From NCBI GenBank assembly GCA_025929535.1, contig JAICLZ010000005.1, positions 31,108 to 95,107 of the forward strand: a stretch of 64,000 bases of DNA, in the 5' to 3' direction. Within the stretch, counting starts at the first letter, position 1. Every line of letters starts with the position of its first letter. The notes under the pieces were generated by a model. That model searched no databases. It was not told the DNA's origin and saw nothing but the letters and a program-made list of their open reading frames with translations. The DNA comes from Gemmatimonadaceae bacterium. GTDB taxonomy: Bacteria > Gemmatimonadota > Gemmatimonadetes > Gemmatimonadales > Gemmatimonadaceae. Positions 1 to 8,415 of this stretch are shown here, one piece after another. The translations under genes were made by a program, and so were the position numbers.

Positions 1-1
1 C

Positions 2-322
2 AGCTCGCTCCGTCTGCAGGGCATGCTGCAGACATCGGCGGGTAACTCGGGAATCGACTTCCACCCGCAGAACGCAGGCATCCCCGCCCCTGGTCCGTCC
101 GGCGGCACGCACCTCTTCTTCGCGGCGTCGAGCCAGCCGCAGGTCGAGGTCTACAACACGAACTTCTACGCGCGCTGTCTCGTGGTTCCGACTCGCGATC
201 CCGTGATCGGTCCGATCAAGTCTGCACCCACGGGCGGCGGCAACGTCGTGATCGTCGGTGCGACGGCGCATGGCGTCGTGATTCTCAGGGTAACGGCCAC
301 GCAGCTGGCAGCCTGCTCGTGA
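2..322 (+). CDS. C-terminal end of an unknown, probably secreted protein (5' end outside window)
   Basis: The reading frame is open from the window edge to a TGA at 320-322, so only the last ~106 residues are visible. The fragment is rich in Gly, Thr and Val and has short beta-strand-like stretches (VVIVGATAHGVVIL) with two Cys (ARCLV and the terminal AACS). This resembles the last blades of a beta-propeller or another beta-rich secreted protein, but no family is certain. A strong terminator hairpin follows 37 bases after the stop, so this is the last gene of its transcript. No function is assigned. Confidence 0.6.
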   Translation, partial: SSLRLQGMLQTSAGNSGIDFHPQNAGIPAPGPSGGTHLFFAASSQPQVEVYNTNFYARCLVVPTRDPVIGPIKSAPTGGGNVVIVGATAHGVVILRVTATQLAACS

Positions 323-358
323 CCTCGCACGCCTAGCTGGCTCCTTCGTTAGCTTTTC

Positions 359-391
359 CGGCCGCCCGTCGCGATCTGCGACGGGCGGCCG
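359..391 (+). terminator. Intrinsic terminator-like hairpin
   Basis: Two perfect 14-base complementary arms (359-372 and 378-391, rich in G and C) enclose a 5-base loop GATCT and are followed by GACTTTAT. The hairpin lies between the upstream gene and aroC and separates the two transcripts. The T tract is short, so termination efficiency is uncertain, but the stem is the strongest in this part of the window. Confidence 0.75.
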
Positions 392-441
392 GACTTTATC
401 CATCACCATCGTCGCCGTCGTCGTTTCCCCGAGCTTCCAAG

Positions 442-1641
442 ATGCTTCGCTTCACCACCGCCGGTGAATCCCACGGGCCTGCACTCATCTCGATTCTCGA
501 GGGAATGCCGGCCGGTCTCGCCCTTCTCGCCGCCGACGTCGACGTCGACCTCGTGCGCCGGCAGCAGGGCTACGGCCGCGGCCGGCGCATGCAGATCGAG
601 CAGGACGCCGTGCAGTTCCTCTCCGGCGTCCGCGCCGGCGAGACGCTCGGCTCACCGATTGCGATGCTCATCCCCAATCGCGACTGGAAGAGCTGGACGG
701 AGATCATGGACTCCGCACCGCGCGAAGGAGATCCCGCGCCACGCAAGCGTAGCGTCACGCGTCCGCGTCCAGGGCACGCCGATCTCTCCGGCATCTTCAA
801 GTACGATCGCGAGGACGCGCGCGACATCCTCGAGCGCGCGTCCGCGCGCGAGACCACCGCGCGCGTCGCGGCCGGTGCGATCTGCAGAAAGTTTCTGCGC
901 GGCTTCGGCATCACGGCCGGCAGTCACGTGATTCACCTGGGCGGCATCGATGCCGCGCGCCCGGATGTGCTTCCCCCCGATCTCAACGCGGCTGTCGATG
1001 CATCTCCGCTGCGCACCCTCGACGCGAGCGCGGAGCGGCGCATGATCGAGCGCATCGATGCGGCGAAGAAGGAAGGGAATACGCTCGGAGGAATCGTCGA
1101 GGTGATCTGCAGCGGCGTGCCCGTGGGACTCGGCTCGCACGTGTCGTGGGATCGCAAGCTCGACGGCCGGCTCGGCGCCGCGCTCATGTCCATCCCCGCG
1201 GTGAAGGGCGTCGAGATCGGGATCGGCTTCGATTCATCGAGGCGGCCCGGCTCCGAGGTGCACGACGAGATCGAGCTGCACGCCAACAGCGCGCGCACGG
1301 GCAACGTGAAGCGGCGCACCAATCGCGCGGGCGGCCTCGAGGGCGGGATCACCACCGGCGAGCAGCTCGTCGTTCGCGTCGGCATGAAGCCCATCTCGAC
1401 TCTCATGCGCCCGCTCGGCACCGTGGACTTCGCGACCTCCGCGCCCGCGGCAGCAACGGCCGAGCGCAGCGATGTCACCGCCGTGCCCGCGCTCGGCGTG
1501 ATCGCGGAGGCGATGGTGTGCTTCGTCGTCGCTCAGGCGATGCTCGAGAAATTCGGCGGGGATTCGCTGGCCGAGTCGAAGAGGAATCACGACGCCTACA
1601 TCGCGCACATTGCCAAACGGATCCACGAACGAGTCGAATAG
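442..1641 (+). CDS. aroC: Chorismate synthase
   Basis: It makes chorismate from 5-enolpyruvylshikimate-3-phosphate using reduced FMN, the last common step of aromatic amino acid synthesis, in the cytosol. Family signatures are visible: the N-terminal TTAGESHGPAL, the basic QQGYGRGRRMQIE stretch, and RASARETTARVAAGA. The length of 399 residues is somewhat longer than the E. coli enzyme and typical for the longer bacterial type. The ATG at 442 starts directly with the conserved LRFTTAGESHG. There is no good ribosome binding site; a GAGCTT box at 431-436 sits at leaderless distance but lacks a recognisable -35. The shikimate kinase gene overlaps its 3' end, so two steps of the same pathway are coupled. 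Confidence 0.97.
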   Translation: MLRFTTAGESHGPALISILEGMPAGLALLAADVDVDLVRRQQGYGRGRRMQIEQDAVQFLSGVRAGETLGSPIAMLIPNRDWKSWTEIMDSAPREGDPAPRKRSVTRPRPGHADLSGIFKYDREDARDILERASARETTARVAAGAICRKFLRGFGITAGSHVIHLGGIDAARPDVLPPDLNAAVDASPLRTLDASAERRMIERIDAAKKEGNTLGGIVEVICSGVPVGLGSHVSWDRKLDGRLGAALMSIPAVKGVEIGIGFDSSRRPGSEVHDEIELHANSARTGNVKRRTNRAGGLEGGITTGEQLVVRVGMKPISTLMRPLGTVDFATSAPAAATAERSDVTAVPALGVIAEAMVCFVVAQAMLEKFGGDSLAESKRNHDAYIAHIAKRIHERVE

Positions 1642-2146
1642 TCCCCACCTCATTCTCGTGGGACTGCCCGGATCGGGGAAGTCGACGATCGGGCGGCGAG
1701 TGGCGCGCAGGCTGGCGCGTCCATTCATCGACTTCGATTCCGAGATCGAGCGTCGCGAGGGAAAATCCATCGCGCAGATCTTCTCGGAGGTGGGCGAGCC
1801 TGGTTTCCGGGAGCTCGAGCTCGCGCTCACGCGAGAGCTCGCCAAAACAGGCGGAATGGTCCTCGCGCCCGGCGGGGGCTGGACTACTATCCCCGGTGCA
1901 GCGGCACTTTTGCACCCGCCCGCGCGTATGATCTACCTTCGGGTGAAGGCGGAAGTGGCGATCGGCAGGATCTTGCGAGGGCGCCGGATTCGACCGTTGT
2001 TGCAGACTGCCAACCCGCTGGATACGCTCAAGACGCTGCTGGCGGAGCGCGAGGCGGGTTATCTCGAGGCGGACCATGTAATCGATGTAGAAGTCGTTAA
2101 GTCGCAACAACTTATCGCCACAATAGCCCGTCTTGCCCTGCCTTGA
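1610..2146 (+). CDS. aroK: Shikimate kinase
   Basis: It phosphorylates shikimate at the 3-hydroxyl with ATP. The P-loop GLPGSGKST lies near the N-terminus, followed by the substrate motif DFDSEIE, the family segment IFSEVGEPGFRELE, the APGGGW glycine loop and the lid GRRIRPLL. At 178 residues it has the usual size. The frame overlaps the end of aroC by 32 bases if the TTG at 1610 is the start. No ATG precedes the P-loop in this frame, so the exact start is uncertain but it must lie inside or at the end of aroC. Translational coupling with aroC is likely. Confidence 0.95.
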   Translation: MPNGSTNESNSPHLILVGLPGSGKSTIGRRVARRLARPFIDFDSEIERREGKSIAQIFSEVGEPGFRELELALTRELAKTGGMVLAPGGGWTTIPGAAALLHPPARMIYLRVKAEVAIGRILRGRRIRPLLQTANPLDTLKTLLAEREAGYLEADHVIDVEVVKSQQLIATIARLALP

Positions 2147-2190
2147 CAGCCACGCTAGCTTGCCAAATTGGCGCTGGAACGAACGCGGTA

Positions 2191-2217
2191 AGTCCTTTGT
2201 TTTTAATATATTCCGCG
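2191..2217 (+). promoter_or_regulatory. AT-rich putative promoter ahead of the DUF494-topA run
   Basis: In the 153-base gap after aroK there is an isolated AT-rich tract containing TAATAT (2204-2209), a plausible -10 element. No clear -35 hexamer lies 16-18 bases upstream. It would give a leader of about 85 bases before the next gene. This is the most promoter-like spot in front of the topA cluster, but support is weak. Confidence 0.25.
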
Positions 2218-2299
2218 ATTGGATACGATTCGCGGTGATTTTGTGGCGATGGCGCGCGGCAATCGTGGATAGTGCACAGACGCGCCTCGGGAGACCTGA

Positions 2300-2536
2300 A
2301 TGACATTCAGAGTGCTTGGACCGCACGAGCGGGGACGGTTCGCACCGGACGCCTGGGGGCACCTCATTGCCCTGAGCGGTTCCGGCCTGCTGTCATCGGC
2401 GGAGCTGGAGCAGCTGATCGAGCGAGCGCTTCAGCAGATCGATGGCCGCATCGCGATCGACGACATACGGGCACTCATGGAAGGCGTTGGCTATCTCGAT
2501 GATGGCCTCAACGGCGACAATGTGACGGTGCACTGA
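2300..2536 (+). CDS. Small DUF494/Smg-like protein
   Basis: A 78-residue acidic, helical protein. The central pattern (RFAPDAWGHLIAL, GLLSSAELEQLIERAL, then a DGRI..DDIRALM segment) resembles the C-terminal half of the Smg/DUF494 family, in which a conserved helical unit precedes an L.DLK/IRxLM stretch. Smg-like genes are often found next to topoisomerase-related genes (in E. coli smg lies by the topA-like yrdD), and here the gene ends 3 bases before topA, which supports the assignment. The ATG at 2300 has an upstream GGGAGA. Biochemical function is unknown. It is shorter than classical Smg, so it may be a truncated or minimal member. Confidence 0.7.
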   Translation: MTFRVLGPHERGRFAPDAWGHLIALSGSGLLSSAELEQLIERALQQIDGRIAIDDIRALMEGVGYLDDGLNGDNVTVH

Positions 2537-2539
2537 TAA

Positions 2540-5095
2540 ATGGCTACACGCAAGAAAGGAAAGACGAAATCCGCGGCCAAGCGCGCGAAGCCTGCGAGGA
2601 CGGCGAGGACGGCGAGGACGGCGAGGACGGCGACGGACACGCCGGTGGCGCTCGTGGCCAAGCGCCCGCGCGCGAAGAAGGCGATCAGCGCGCCGAGCGC
2701 TGCTGCGCCCGCTGTCGCACGCAATCGCGCGCCTGCGAAGAAGCGGACGTCGCGCGATGACATTCCGGAGCTCGACGTTCCTGGAATGGCCGGCAAGTCC
2801 CTGGTGATCGTCGAGTCGCCCGCCAAGGCGAAGACCATCGGCAAATACCTCGGCAACGACTATCGCGTTCGCGCGACCGTCGGCCACGTGCGCGACCTCC
2901 CCGAGAAGGGACTCGGCATCGACATCGAGCACGGCTTCGCGCCGAAATACGTGCCCGTCCCCGGCAAGGAGAAGACGCTTGCCGAGCTGCGCGGCGCGGC
3001 GAAAGTCGCGTCGCACGTCTATATCGCGACCGATCCCGATCGCGAGGGTGAGGCGATCGCGTGGCACGTGGCGGAAACGATCAAGCAGAAGGGAACGCCG
3101 GCGCCGGAGCGCGTCCTCTTTCACGAGATCACGAGCGACGCGGTGCACCAGGCGATCGCAAACGCGGGCGTGATCGACGAGAAGAAGGTGCACGCGCAGC
3201 AGGCGCGCCGCGTGCTCGATCGTCTGGTGGGCTACAAGGCGAGCCCGCTTCTCTGGAAAACAGTGCGCAAGGGACTCTCAGCCGGCCGGGTGCAAACGGT
3301 CGCGCTGCGGCTGATCGTCGAGCGCGAGCGCGAGATTCGCGCGTTCAAGCCCGTGGAGTACTGGTCCATCGAAGCGCTGCTCGAGAAGGAGGGGCAGCGG
3401 TTCACCGCGCGCCTGCACCAGGTGAACGGGAAGAAGACGGAGCTCTCGAACGAGCGCGAGACGATGGACATCGTCAACGCGGTGAAGTCGCGCAAGACGT
3501 TCCAGGTGACGGATCTGCGCCGCCGCGAGCGCCGCAAGAATCCGCAGGCGCCATTCACCACGAGCACGCTGCAACAGGAAGGCGCGAAGAAGCTCAGCTT
3601 CGGCAGCAAGAAAACGATGCGCGTAGCGCAGGGACTATACGAGGGCGTCGAGCTCGGCCCCGAGGGCGCGGTGGGGCTCATCACGTACATGCGCACGGAT
3701 TCCACGCGCATCTCCGAGGTCGCCGCGCAGCAGGCGCGCGACTATCTCACGGCACTTTTCGGCGCGCAATTTCTCGCGAAGGGCCCGCAGCTCTACGGCA
3801 AGGCGGGACAGGCGAACACGCAGGACGCGCACGAAGCCGTGCGTCCCACCGATCCCACGCGCCGCCCGGAGCACGTCAAGAAGTACCTGACGCCCGAGCA
3901 GTTCAAGCTCTACGAGCTGATCTGGAAGCGCTTCATGGCCTCGCAGATGGCGCCGGCGGTATTCGACACGACCACCGCCGATTTCCTCATCGATGGCAAC
4001 GAGGGCCGCAAGCCGGACGGGCAGCAGCGCGCGTATCTCTTCCGCTCCACGGGCAGCATCGTGAAGTTCGAGGGATTCCTCACGTTGTATCGCGAGGCGC
4101 ACGAAGAGGGCGAGGGACGCGCGCTCGAGGACGAGCAGGCGCTCCCCGAGGTCGCGCTCAACGAGCACATCCCGGTGAAGGAGATCGTGCCCAGGCAGCA
4201 CTTCACGGAGCCGCCCGCGCGATTCAGCGAGGCGAGCCTCGTGAAGGAGCTGGAGCGGCTCGGCATAGGTAGACCATCTACATATGCATCGATCATCTCG
4301 GTGCTCGCAGACCGGCACTACGTGCTCCTCGAGCAGCGTCGCTTCACGCCCACGCCACTCGGCGAGACCGTCGCCAAGATCATGGTCATGCAATTCCCCG
4401 ACATCTTCAACGTGGAGTTCACGTCGGGAATGGAGGGAGAGCTCGACAAGGTCGAGGCGGGAAGCCTCGGCTGGCAGCGCGTGCTCGAGGAGTTCTGGGA
4501 TCCGTTCCTGGTCTCGCTCAACGCGGCGAACGTCGAGGACCTGATAGCGCAAGCGCACGATCTTTCCGTGCTCGAGACGGAGCGCTGTCCGAAGGACGGC
4601 GGGAAGCTCGTGGCCAAGGGCGGCATCTTCGGGCCGTATCTCGCGTGCGAGAATCGTCCCGAGTGCACCTTCACGCGCCCGCTCGGCCGCGATCGCAAGC
4701 CGGCCGTGATGACCACCGAGATCTGTCACGAGTGCGGCAAGTTCATGGTGATCCGTCAGGGCCGCTCGGGCGAATTTCTCGGGTGCAGCGGATTCCCGAA
4801 GTGCCGCGGCACGCGCGCGCTGCCCACGGGCATCAAGTGTCCGAAGGACGGCGGCGACATCATCCAGCTTCGCTCGAAGCGCGGCGGCCGCGCGTTCTAC
4901 GGCTGCGCCAATCATCCGAACTGCGACTTCATCGCGTGGAACAAGCCGATTCTCGAGGAGTGCCCGGACTGCCACTACATGGGCGCCGAGATGAAGTCCA
5001 CGAAGGCGCGCGGCGACTACCGCAAGTGCATGAAGTGCGGCAACGAGTGGGAGGTCGTGGCTCCGGAGCTCGAGCCCGCGGTCGCTGCGGGCTGA
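2540..5095 (+). CDS. topA: DNA topoisomerase I (type IA)
   Basis: It relaxes negatively supercoiled DNA through a transient 5'-phosphotyrosine. After an ~85-residue basic Lys/Arg/Ala/Thr tail, the Toprim domain begins at LVIVESPAKAKTI (around residue 91), with the metal motif DPDREGEAIAW near residue 163. The active tyrosine is in LITYMRTDSTR (around residue 383). The C-terminus has four Cys4-type zinc ribbons (beginning CPKDGGKL, CHECGKFM, CPKDGGDI and CPDCHYMG). The length of 851 residues is normal for bacterial TopA. The odd part is the N-terminal tail, encoded partly by a 9-base tandem repeat. It lies 3 bases after the DUF494 gene and 13 before trmFO, so it is probably co-transcribed with both. 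Confidence 0.97.
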   Translation: MATRKKGKTKSAAKRAKPARTARTARTARTATDTPVALVAKRPRAKKAISAPSAAAPAVARNRAPAKKRTSRDDIPELDVPGMAGKSLVIVESPAKAKTIGKYLGNDYRVRATVGHVRDLPEKGLGIDIEHGFAPKYVPVPGKEKTLAELRGAAKVASHVYIATDPDREGEAIAWHVAETIKQKGTPAPERVLFHEITSDAVHQAIANAGVIDEKKVHAQQARRVLDRLVGYKASPLLWKTVRKGLSAGRVQTVALRLIVEREREIRAFKPVEYWSIEALLEKEGQRFTARLHQVNGKKTELSNERETMDIVNAVKSRKTFQVTDLRRRERRKNPQAPFTTSTLQQEGAKKLSFGSKKTMRVAQGLYEGVELGPEGAVGLITYMRTDSTRISEVAAQQARDYLTALFGAQFLAKGPQLYGKAGQANTQDAHEAVRPTDPTRRPEHVKKYLTPEQFKLYELIWKRFMASQMAPAVFDTTTADFLIDGNEGRKPDGQQRAYLFRSTGSIVKFEGFLTLYREAHEEGEGRALEDEQALPEVALNEHIPVKEIVPRQHFTEPPARFSEASLVKELERLGIGRPSTYASIISVLADRHYVLLEQRRFTPTPLGETVAKIMVMQFPDIFNVEFTSGMEGELDKVEAGSLGWQRVLEEFWDPFLVSLNAANVEDLIAQAHDLSVLETERCPKDGGKLVAKGGIFGPYLACENRPECTFTRPLGRDRKPAVMTTEICHECGKFMVIRQGRSGEFLGCSGFPKCRGTRALPTGIKCPKDGGDIIQLRSKRGGRAFYGCANHPNCDFIAWNKPILEECPDCHYMGAEMKSTKARGDYRKCMKCGNEWEVVAPELEPAVAAG
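2594..2629 (+). repeat. Four tandem copies of a 9-base unit inside topA
   Basis: The unit GCGAGGACG is repeated four times without change (2594-2602, 2603-2611, 2612-2620, 2621-2629), followed by a partial fifth copy. It encodes the alternating A-R-T pattern of the TopA basic tail. Being in frame and a multiple of three, expansion or contraction would lengthen or shorten the tail without a frameshift. Confidence 0.9.
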
Positions 5096-5108
5096 TCGGG
5101 GGCGCGCG

Positions 5109-6470
5109 ATGACGGACACGCGCGTCAGTGTAATCGGAGGCGGGCTCGCCGGATCGGAAGCCGCGTGGCAGCTGGCCGAGCGCGGGCACGAGGTGACGGT
5201 GCACGAGATGCGGCCGGTCGTGAAGACCGCGGCGCACCAGACCGGATCGCTCGCGGAGCTCGTGTGCAGCAACACCTTCAAGAGCACCGACACCTCGAAC
5301 GCGCACGGGTTGCTCAAGGCCGAGATGCGCGCGCTCGGCTCGCTCATTCTCTGGGCGGCGGATGAGGCGCGCGTGCCGGGCGGCACCGCGCTCGCGGTGG
5401 ATCGCGTCGTGTTCGCGAGTGCCGTGCAGGGCAGGCTCGAGGCGCATCCGCGCATCACGATCGAGCGCGGCGAGATCACGACCATACCCTCGCCAGCGGT
5501 GATCGCGACCGGGCCGCTCACCTCCGATGCGCTCGCGACCGCGCTGCGCGCGCGGCTCGGCGTCGATGCGCTGTCGTTCTACGATGCGATCGCGCCCGTG
5601 GTGGCGTTCGACTCCATCGATCACGATGTGGTGTTCAAGGCCTCGCGCTACGGAAAGGGCGGGACCGATGCGGAGCGCGAGGAGGGCGCGTATCTCAACT
5701 GCCCGATGTCGCGCGAGCAGTACGAGTCGTTCATCAGTGCGCTGCTCGCGGGCGACGAGTATCAGGGCCACGAGTTCGACCAGGCGCCCTACTTCGAGGG
5801 ATGTCTACCCGTGGAGGAGATGGCCACGCGCGGGCGCGAGACGCTCCGCTTCGGGCCGCTCAAGCCCGTGGGGCTGCGCGATCCGCGCACGGGCCGGGAT
5901 GCTCACGCGGTGGTGCAGCTGCGGCAGGAGGATCGCGCGGGGCGCATGTGGAATCTCGTCGGCTTTCAGACGCGGCTCCGCATCGGCGATCAGGAGCGCG
6001 TCTTTCGCTCGATTCCGGGGCTCGCGAACGCGGAGTTCCTGCGCTACGGAAGCATCCATCGCAACTCGTACATCAACTCGCCGGCCGCGCTCACGCCCGC
6101 GCTCACGCTGCGCGACGACGCACAGGTCTTTCTCGCGGGACAGATTACCGGTGTGGAGGGCTACACGGAGAGCAGCGCGACCGGACTGCTCGCGGGAATC
6201 AATCTTTCGCGGGTACTGAGTGGCGCAGAGCCAGTGATTCCGCCGGGCTCGACTATGATGGGCGCGCTCTATCGCTATCTTCGTGAAGCCGATCCCGCGC
6301 ACTTCCAGCCGATGAACGCCAACTTCGGTCTGCTCGACGATCTCGAAGAGCCCGAGCGCGACAAGCGCCGCAAGCGAGAGCTCTTCGCTGCCCGCGCGCT
6401 CGCGGACATCGAGAGCTGGCAGCGCGCGCACGAGCTCGACGCCGCCCTTCCCGGCGCGGTCGCGACGTGA
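5109..6470 (+). CDS. trmFO: TrmFO, folate/FAD-dependent tRNA (m5U54) methyltransferase
   Basis: It methylates U54 in the T-loop of tRNA using 5,10-methylenetetrahydrofolate and FADH2, the route used by many bacteria lacking the SAM-dependent TrmA. The N-terminal FAD motif VIGGGLAGSEAAW is followed by the family hallmarks HEMRP and ELVCSNTFKS, and later by YLNCPMS and the C-terminal region QITGVEGYTESSATGLLAG. The length of 453 residues matches the family. The start at 5109 places the dinucleotide-binding motif at residues 8-20. It overlaps xerC by 4 bases (GTGA). Confidence 0.96.
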   Translation: MTDTRVSVIGGGLAGSEAAWQLAERGHEVTVHEMRPVVKTAAHQTGSLAELVCSNTFKSTDTSNAHGLLKAEMRALGSLILWAADEARVPGGTALAVDRVVFASAVQGRLEAHPRITIERGEITTIPSPAVIATGPLTSDALATALRARLGVDALSFYDAIAPVVAFDSIDHDVVFKASRYGKGGTDAEREEGAYLNCPMSREQYESFISALLAGDEYQGHEFDQAPYFEGCLPVEEMATRGRETLRFGPLKPVGLRDPRTGRDAHAVVQLRQEDRAGRMWNLVGFQTRLRIGDQERVFRSIPGLANAEFLRYGSIHRNSYINSPAALTPALTLRDDAQVFLAGQITGVEGYTESSATGLLAGINLSRVLSGAEPVIPPGSTMMGALYRYLREADPAHFQPMNANFGLLDDLEEPERDKRRKRELFAARALADIESWQRAHELDAALPGAVAT

Positions 6471-7387
6471 GCGTCACCAACGACGTGGAGGACTTCCTTC
6501 TCCACCTCGAGAAAGAGCAGAACGACTCTCCGAACACGCTGAAAGCCTACCGCCGCGATCTCGATGCCTTCGTCGAGTTTCTCGGCTCCTACTATGGTAC
6601 GGAGGCGTGGACGTGGGGCGGCGTGGACAGGCTCGCGATCCGTGGCTTCATGGGCCACCTCACGCGTCGCGGTTTGGGCAAGCGTACCGTCGGACGCACG
6701 CTCTCCGCCGTGCGCTCGTTCTACAAGTTTCTGCATCGCAACGAGATCGTCGAGGCGAATCCCGCGCGATCGATGCAGTCCCCCAAGCGCGACAAGTATC
6801 TCCCCGCGTATCTCGACCGCGCGCAGATCGACCTGCTCTTCCAGATGGCCGAAGCGCGCGCATGGGAGGGACGCTTCACCGATGTGCGCAACCTCGCGAT
6901 CCTCGAGCTCTTCTACTCCACGGGGCTGCGGCTGTCCGAGCTCGCGGGCGTGAATCGCGACATGCTCGATCTCGTGTCGCAGCAGCTCAAGGTGCGAGGC
7001 AAGGGACGCAAGGAGCGGATCGTTCCGATCGGCGATCACGCGCAGCTCGCGCTCCGCAACTACGAAGCGAAGCGCGACGAGCTCGCGCGCACGCTCGGCA
7101 AGGTCGATCGCACGGCGTTCTTTCTCTCGCGCACAGGCACGCGAATAGGCGTGCGGGCGGTACAGCTCGTCGTTGGCAAGTTCCTGAAGGAGATCGATGA
7201 GGATGCGGGGCTCTCGGTGCACTCGCTTCGCCACACCTTCGCCACGCACCTGCTCGACGCGGGAGCCGATCTGCGCGCCGTGCAGGAGCTCCTCGGCCAC
7301 GCCTCGATCGCGACGACGCAGATCTACACGCACACGAGCGTCGAGCGGCTGAAGCAGGTCTACGCGAAATCACATCCGCGCGCGTGA
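6467..7387 (+). CDS. xerC: Tyrosine recombinase XerC
   Basis: A site-specific recombinase that resolves chromosome dimers with XerD at dif. The SAM-like N-terminal core-binding domain (LKAYRRDLDAF, LSAVRSFYKFL) is followed by the catalytic domain. Catalytic residues are seen in STGLRLSELAGV (Arg I), HSLRHTFATHLL (His/Arg), LLGHASIATTQIYTH (His and nucleophile Tyr). At 306 residues it is full length. The start is a GTG overlapping the trmFO stop, so translation is coupled. XerC next to trmFO and hslVU is a gene order also known in Firmicutes (trmFO-xerC-hslV-hslU), which strengthens the call. Confidence 0.95.
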   Translation: MSVTNDVEDFLLHLEKEQNDSPNTLKAYRRDLDAFVEFLGSYYGTEAWTWGGVDRLAIRGFMGHLTRRGLGKRTVGRTLSAVRSFYKFLHRNEIVEANPARSMQSPKRDKYLPAYLDRAQIDLLFQMAEARAWEGRFTDVRNLAILELFYSTGLRLSELAGVNRDMLDLVSQQLKVRGKGRKERIVPIGDHAQLALRNYEAKRDELARTLGKVDRTAFFLSRTGTRIGVRAVQLVVGKFLKEIDEDAGLSVHSLRHTFATHLLDAGADLRAVQELLGHASIATTQIYTHTSVERLKQVYAKSHPRA

Positions 7388-7426
7388 GCGATCACTTTCG
7401 GAACTCTCCTTGCATTGTAGATCCAT

Positions 7427-7804
7427 ATGCGCGCTGAAACCATACCCATCGTGCTTGGCCTGCTCCTCTTCCTGATCGCCGCCGCGATGATCGCGGATGC
7501 GATCGTGGCGGACAGCCACTCGCTGCCGGCCGAGCGGCGGAGCAGGGAACGGCCCGAGCGGAGCAGGATCGGCCAGATCGTCTTCGGCGTGGGCATGCTG
7601 TGCGTGGCCGCCGTGCTCGTGGGCCGCGACCAGTGGCGGTTCACGACGCTCGCGATCGCCGTCGCGGTGGTGCTCGTGGTCATCGGCGTCGGGCTGAACC
7701 TCCGCTACATCCGCGGCTCGCTGCTCGGCCCCGTGCTCGGCCGCACCGAGAAGCGGCGCGAGACGGATCGCACGCAGCCCACCAGGCGCGGGCAGCGAAA
7801 GTAG
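7427..7804 (+). CDS. Small membrane protein of unknown function
   Basis: A 125-residue protein with about three hydrophobic helices: residues ~5-28, then two adjacent ones at ~50-65 and ~70-95. A basic Arg-rich loop ([14 protein letters not shown]) follows the first helix and the C-terminus is charged ([11 protein letters not shown]...). By the positive-inside rule the loop and tail would be cytoplasmic. It sits between xerC and hslV, interrupting the otherwise conserved xerC-hslVU order. No family recognised. Confidence 0.7.
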   Translation: MRAETIPIVLGLLLFLIAAAMIADAIVADSHSLPAERRSRERPERSRIGQIVFGVGMLCVAAVLVGRDQWRFTTLAIAVAVVLVVIGVGLNLRYIRGSLLGPVLGRTEKRRETDRTQPTRRGQRK

Positions 7805-7827
7805 CGTTTGCCCCTTGGTGGTCGTGG

Positions 7828-7841
7828 TATCTTTCGGCATG
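7828..7841 (+). promoter_or_regulatory. Putative -10 box for leaderless hslV
   Basis: TATCTT (7828-7833) is followed by only five bases before the ATG at 7839, so a start point six to seven bases downstream would be the ATG itself. No ribosome binding site is present. The -35 region is poor (GTTTGC at 7806-7811). It matches the pattern seen at several other genes in this window. Confidence 0.4.
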
Positions 7842-8384
7842 GCTCACGCATTTCCTACTATTTATGCCACCACCGTTCTCGGTGTGCGGCGTGACGGCAA
7901 AGTGGCCGTTGGCGGCGACGGGCAGGTGAGCGTCGGCGAGACGGTCATGAAGTCCAACGCGCAGAAAGTTCGCGCGCTGAAGGGCGGCAAGGTGCTCGCG
8001 GGCTTCGCGGGCGCGGCCGCCGACGCGTTCACCCTTTTCGAGAAGTTCGAGGAGAAGCTCGAGCGCTACCCGGAGAACCTTCCGCGCGCGGCGGTCGAGC
8101 TCGCGAAGGATTGGCGCAGCGATCGCGTGCTGCGCCGCCTCGAGGCGCTGCTCGTGGTCTGCGACAAGAATCACGGGCTCGTGATCTCCGGCACGGGCGA
8201 CATCATCGAGCCGGACGATGGCATTCTCGCGATCGGCTCCGGCGGATCGTACGCGCTTTCCGCCGCGCGCGCGCTGCTCACGCACTCGCAGCTCACCGCG
8301 CGGGAAATCGTGCAGCAGTCGCTCGAGATCGCCGGCGACATCTGCATCTACACGAACAAGAACATCACAATTCTGGAGCTATAG
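7839..8384 (+). CDS. hslV: HslV, proteolytic subunit of the HslUV protease
   Basis: The peptidase ring of the two-component ATP-dependent HslUV (ClpQY) protease. The family start T-T-V-x-x-V-R-R-D-G-x-V (cf. the N-terminal nucleophile Thr in other HslV) is preceded here by a 10-residue propeptide, so Thr11 would be the mature N-terminus. Further signatures are [31 protein letters not shown] and [15 protein letters not shown] longer in-frame TTG start at 7815 exists, but the ATG at 7839 fits better with family length (181 residues). hslU follows after 31 bases. Confidence 0.95.
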   Translation: MAHAFPTIYATTVLGVRRDGKVAVGGDGQVSVGETVMKSNAQKVRALKGGKVLAGFAGAAADAFTLFEKFEEKLERYPENLPRAAVELAKDWRSDRVLRRLEALLVVCDKNHGLVISGTGDIIEPDDGILAIGSGGSYALSAARALLTHSQLTAREIVQQSLEIAGDICIYTNKNITILEL

Positions 8385-8415
8385 CGGCGCTCGCACCCGC
8401 GGGCCGCATCTGATC

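Noticed and set aside
3635..5521. 628-codon open frame on the minus strand opposite topA/trmFO
   Set aside because: It is antisense to two clear family genes, has Arg/Leu/Ala/Glu-biased low-information sequence and no domain; a high-GC mirror frame.
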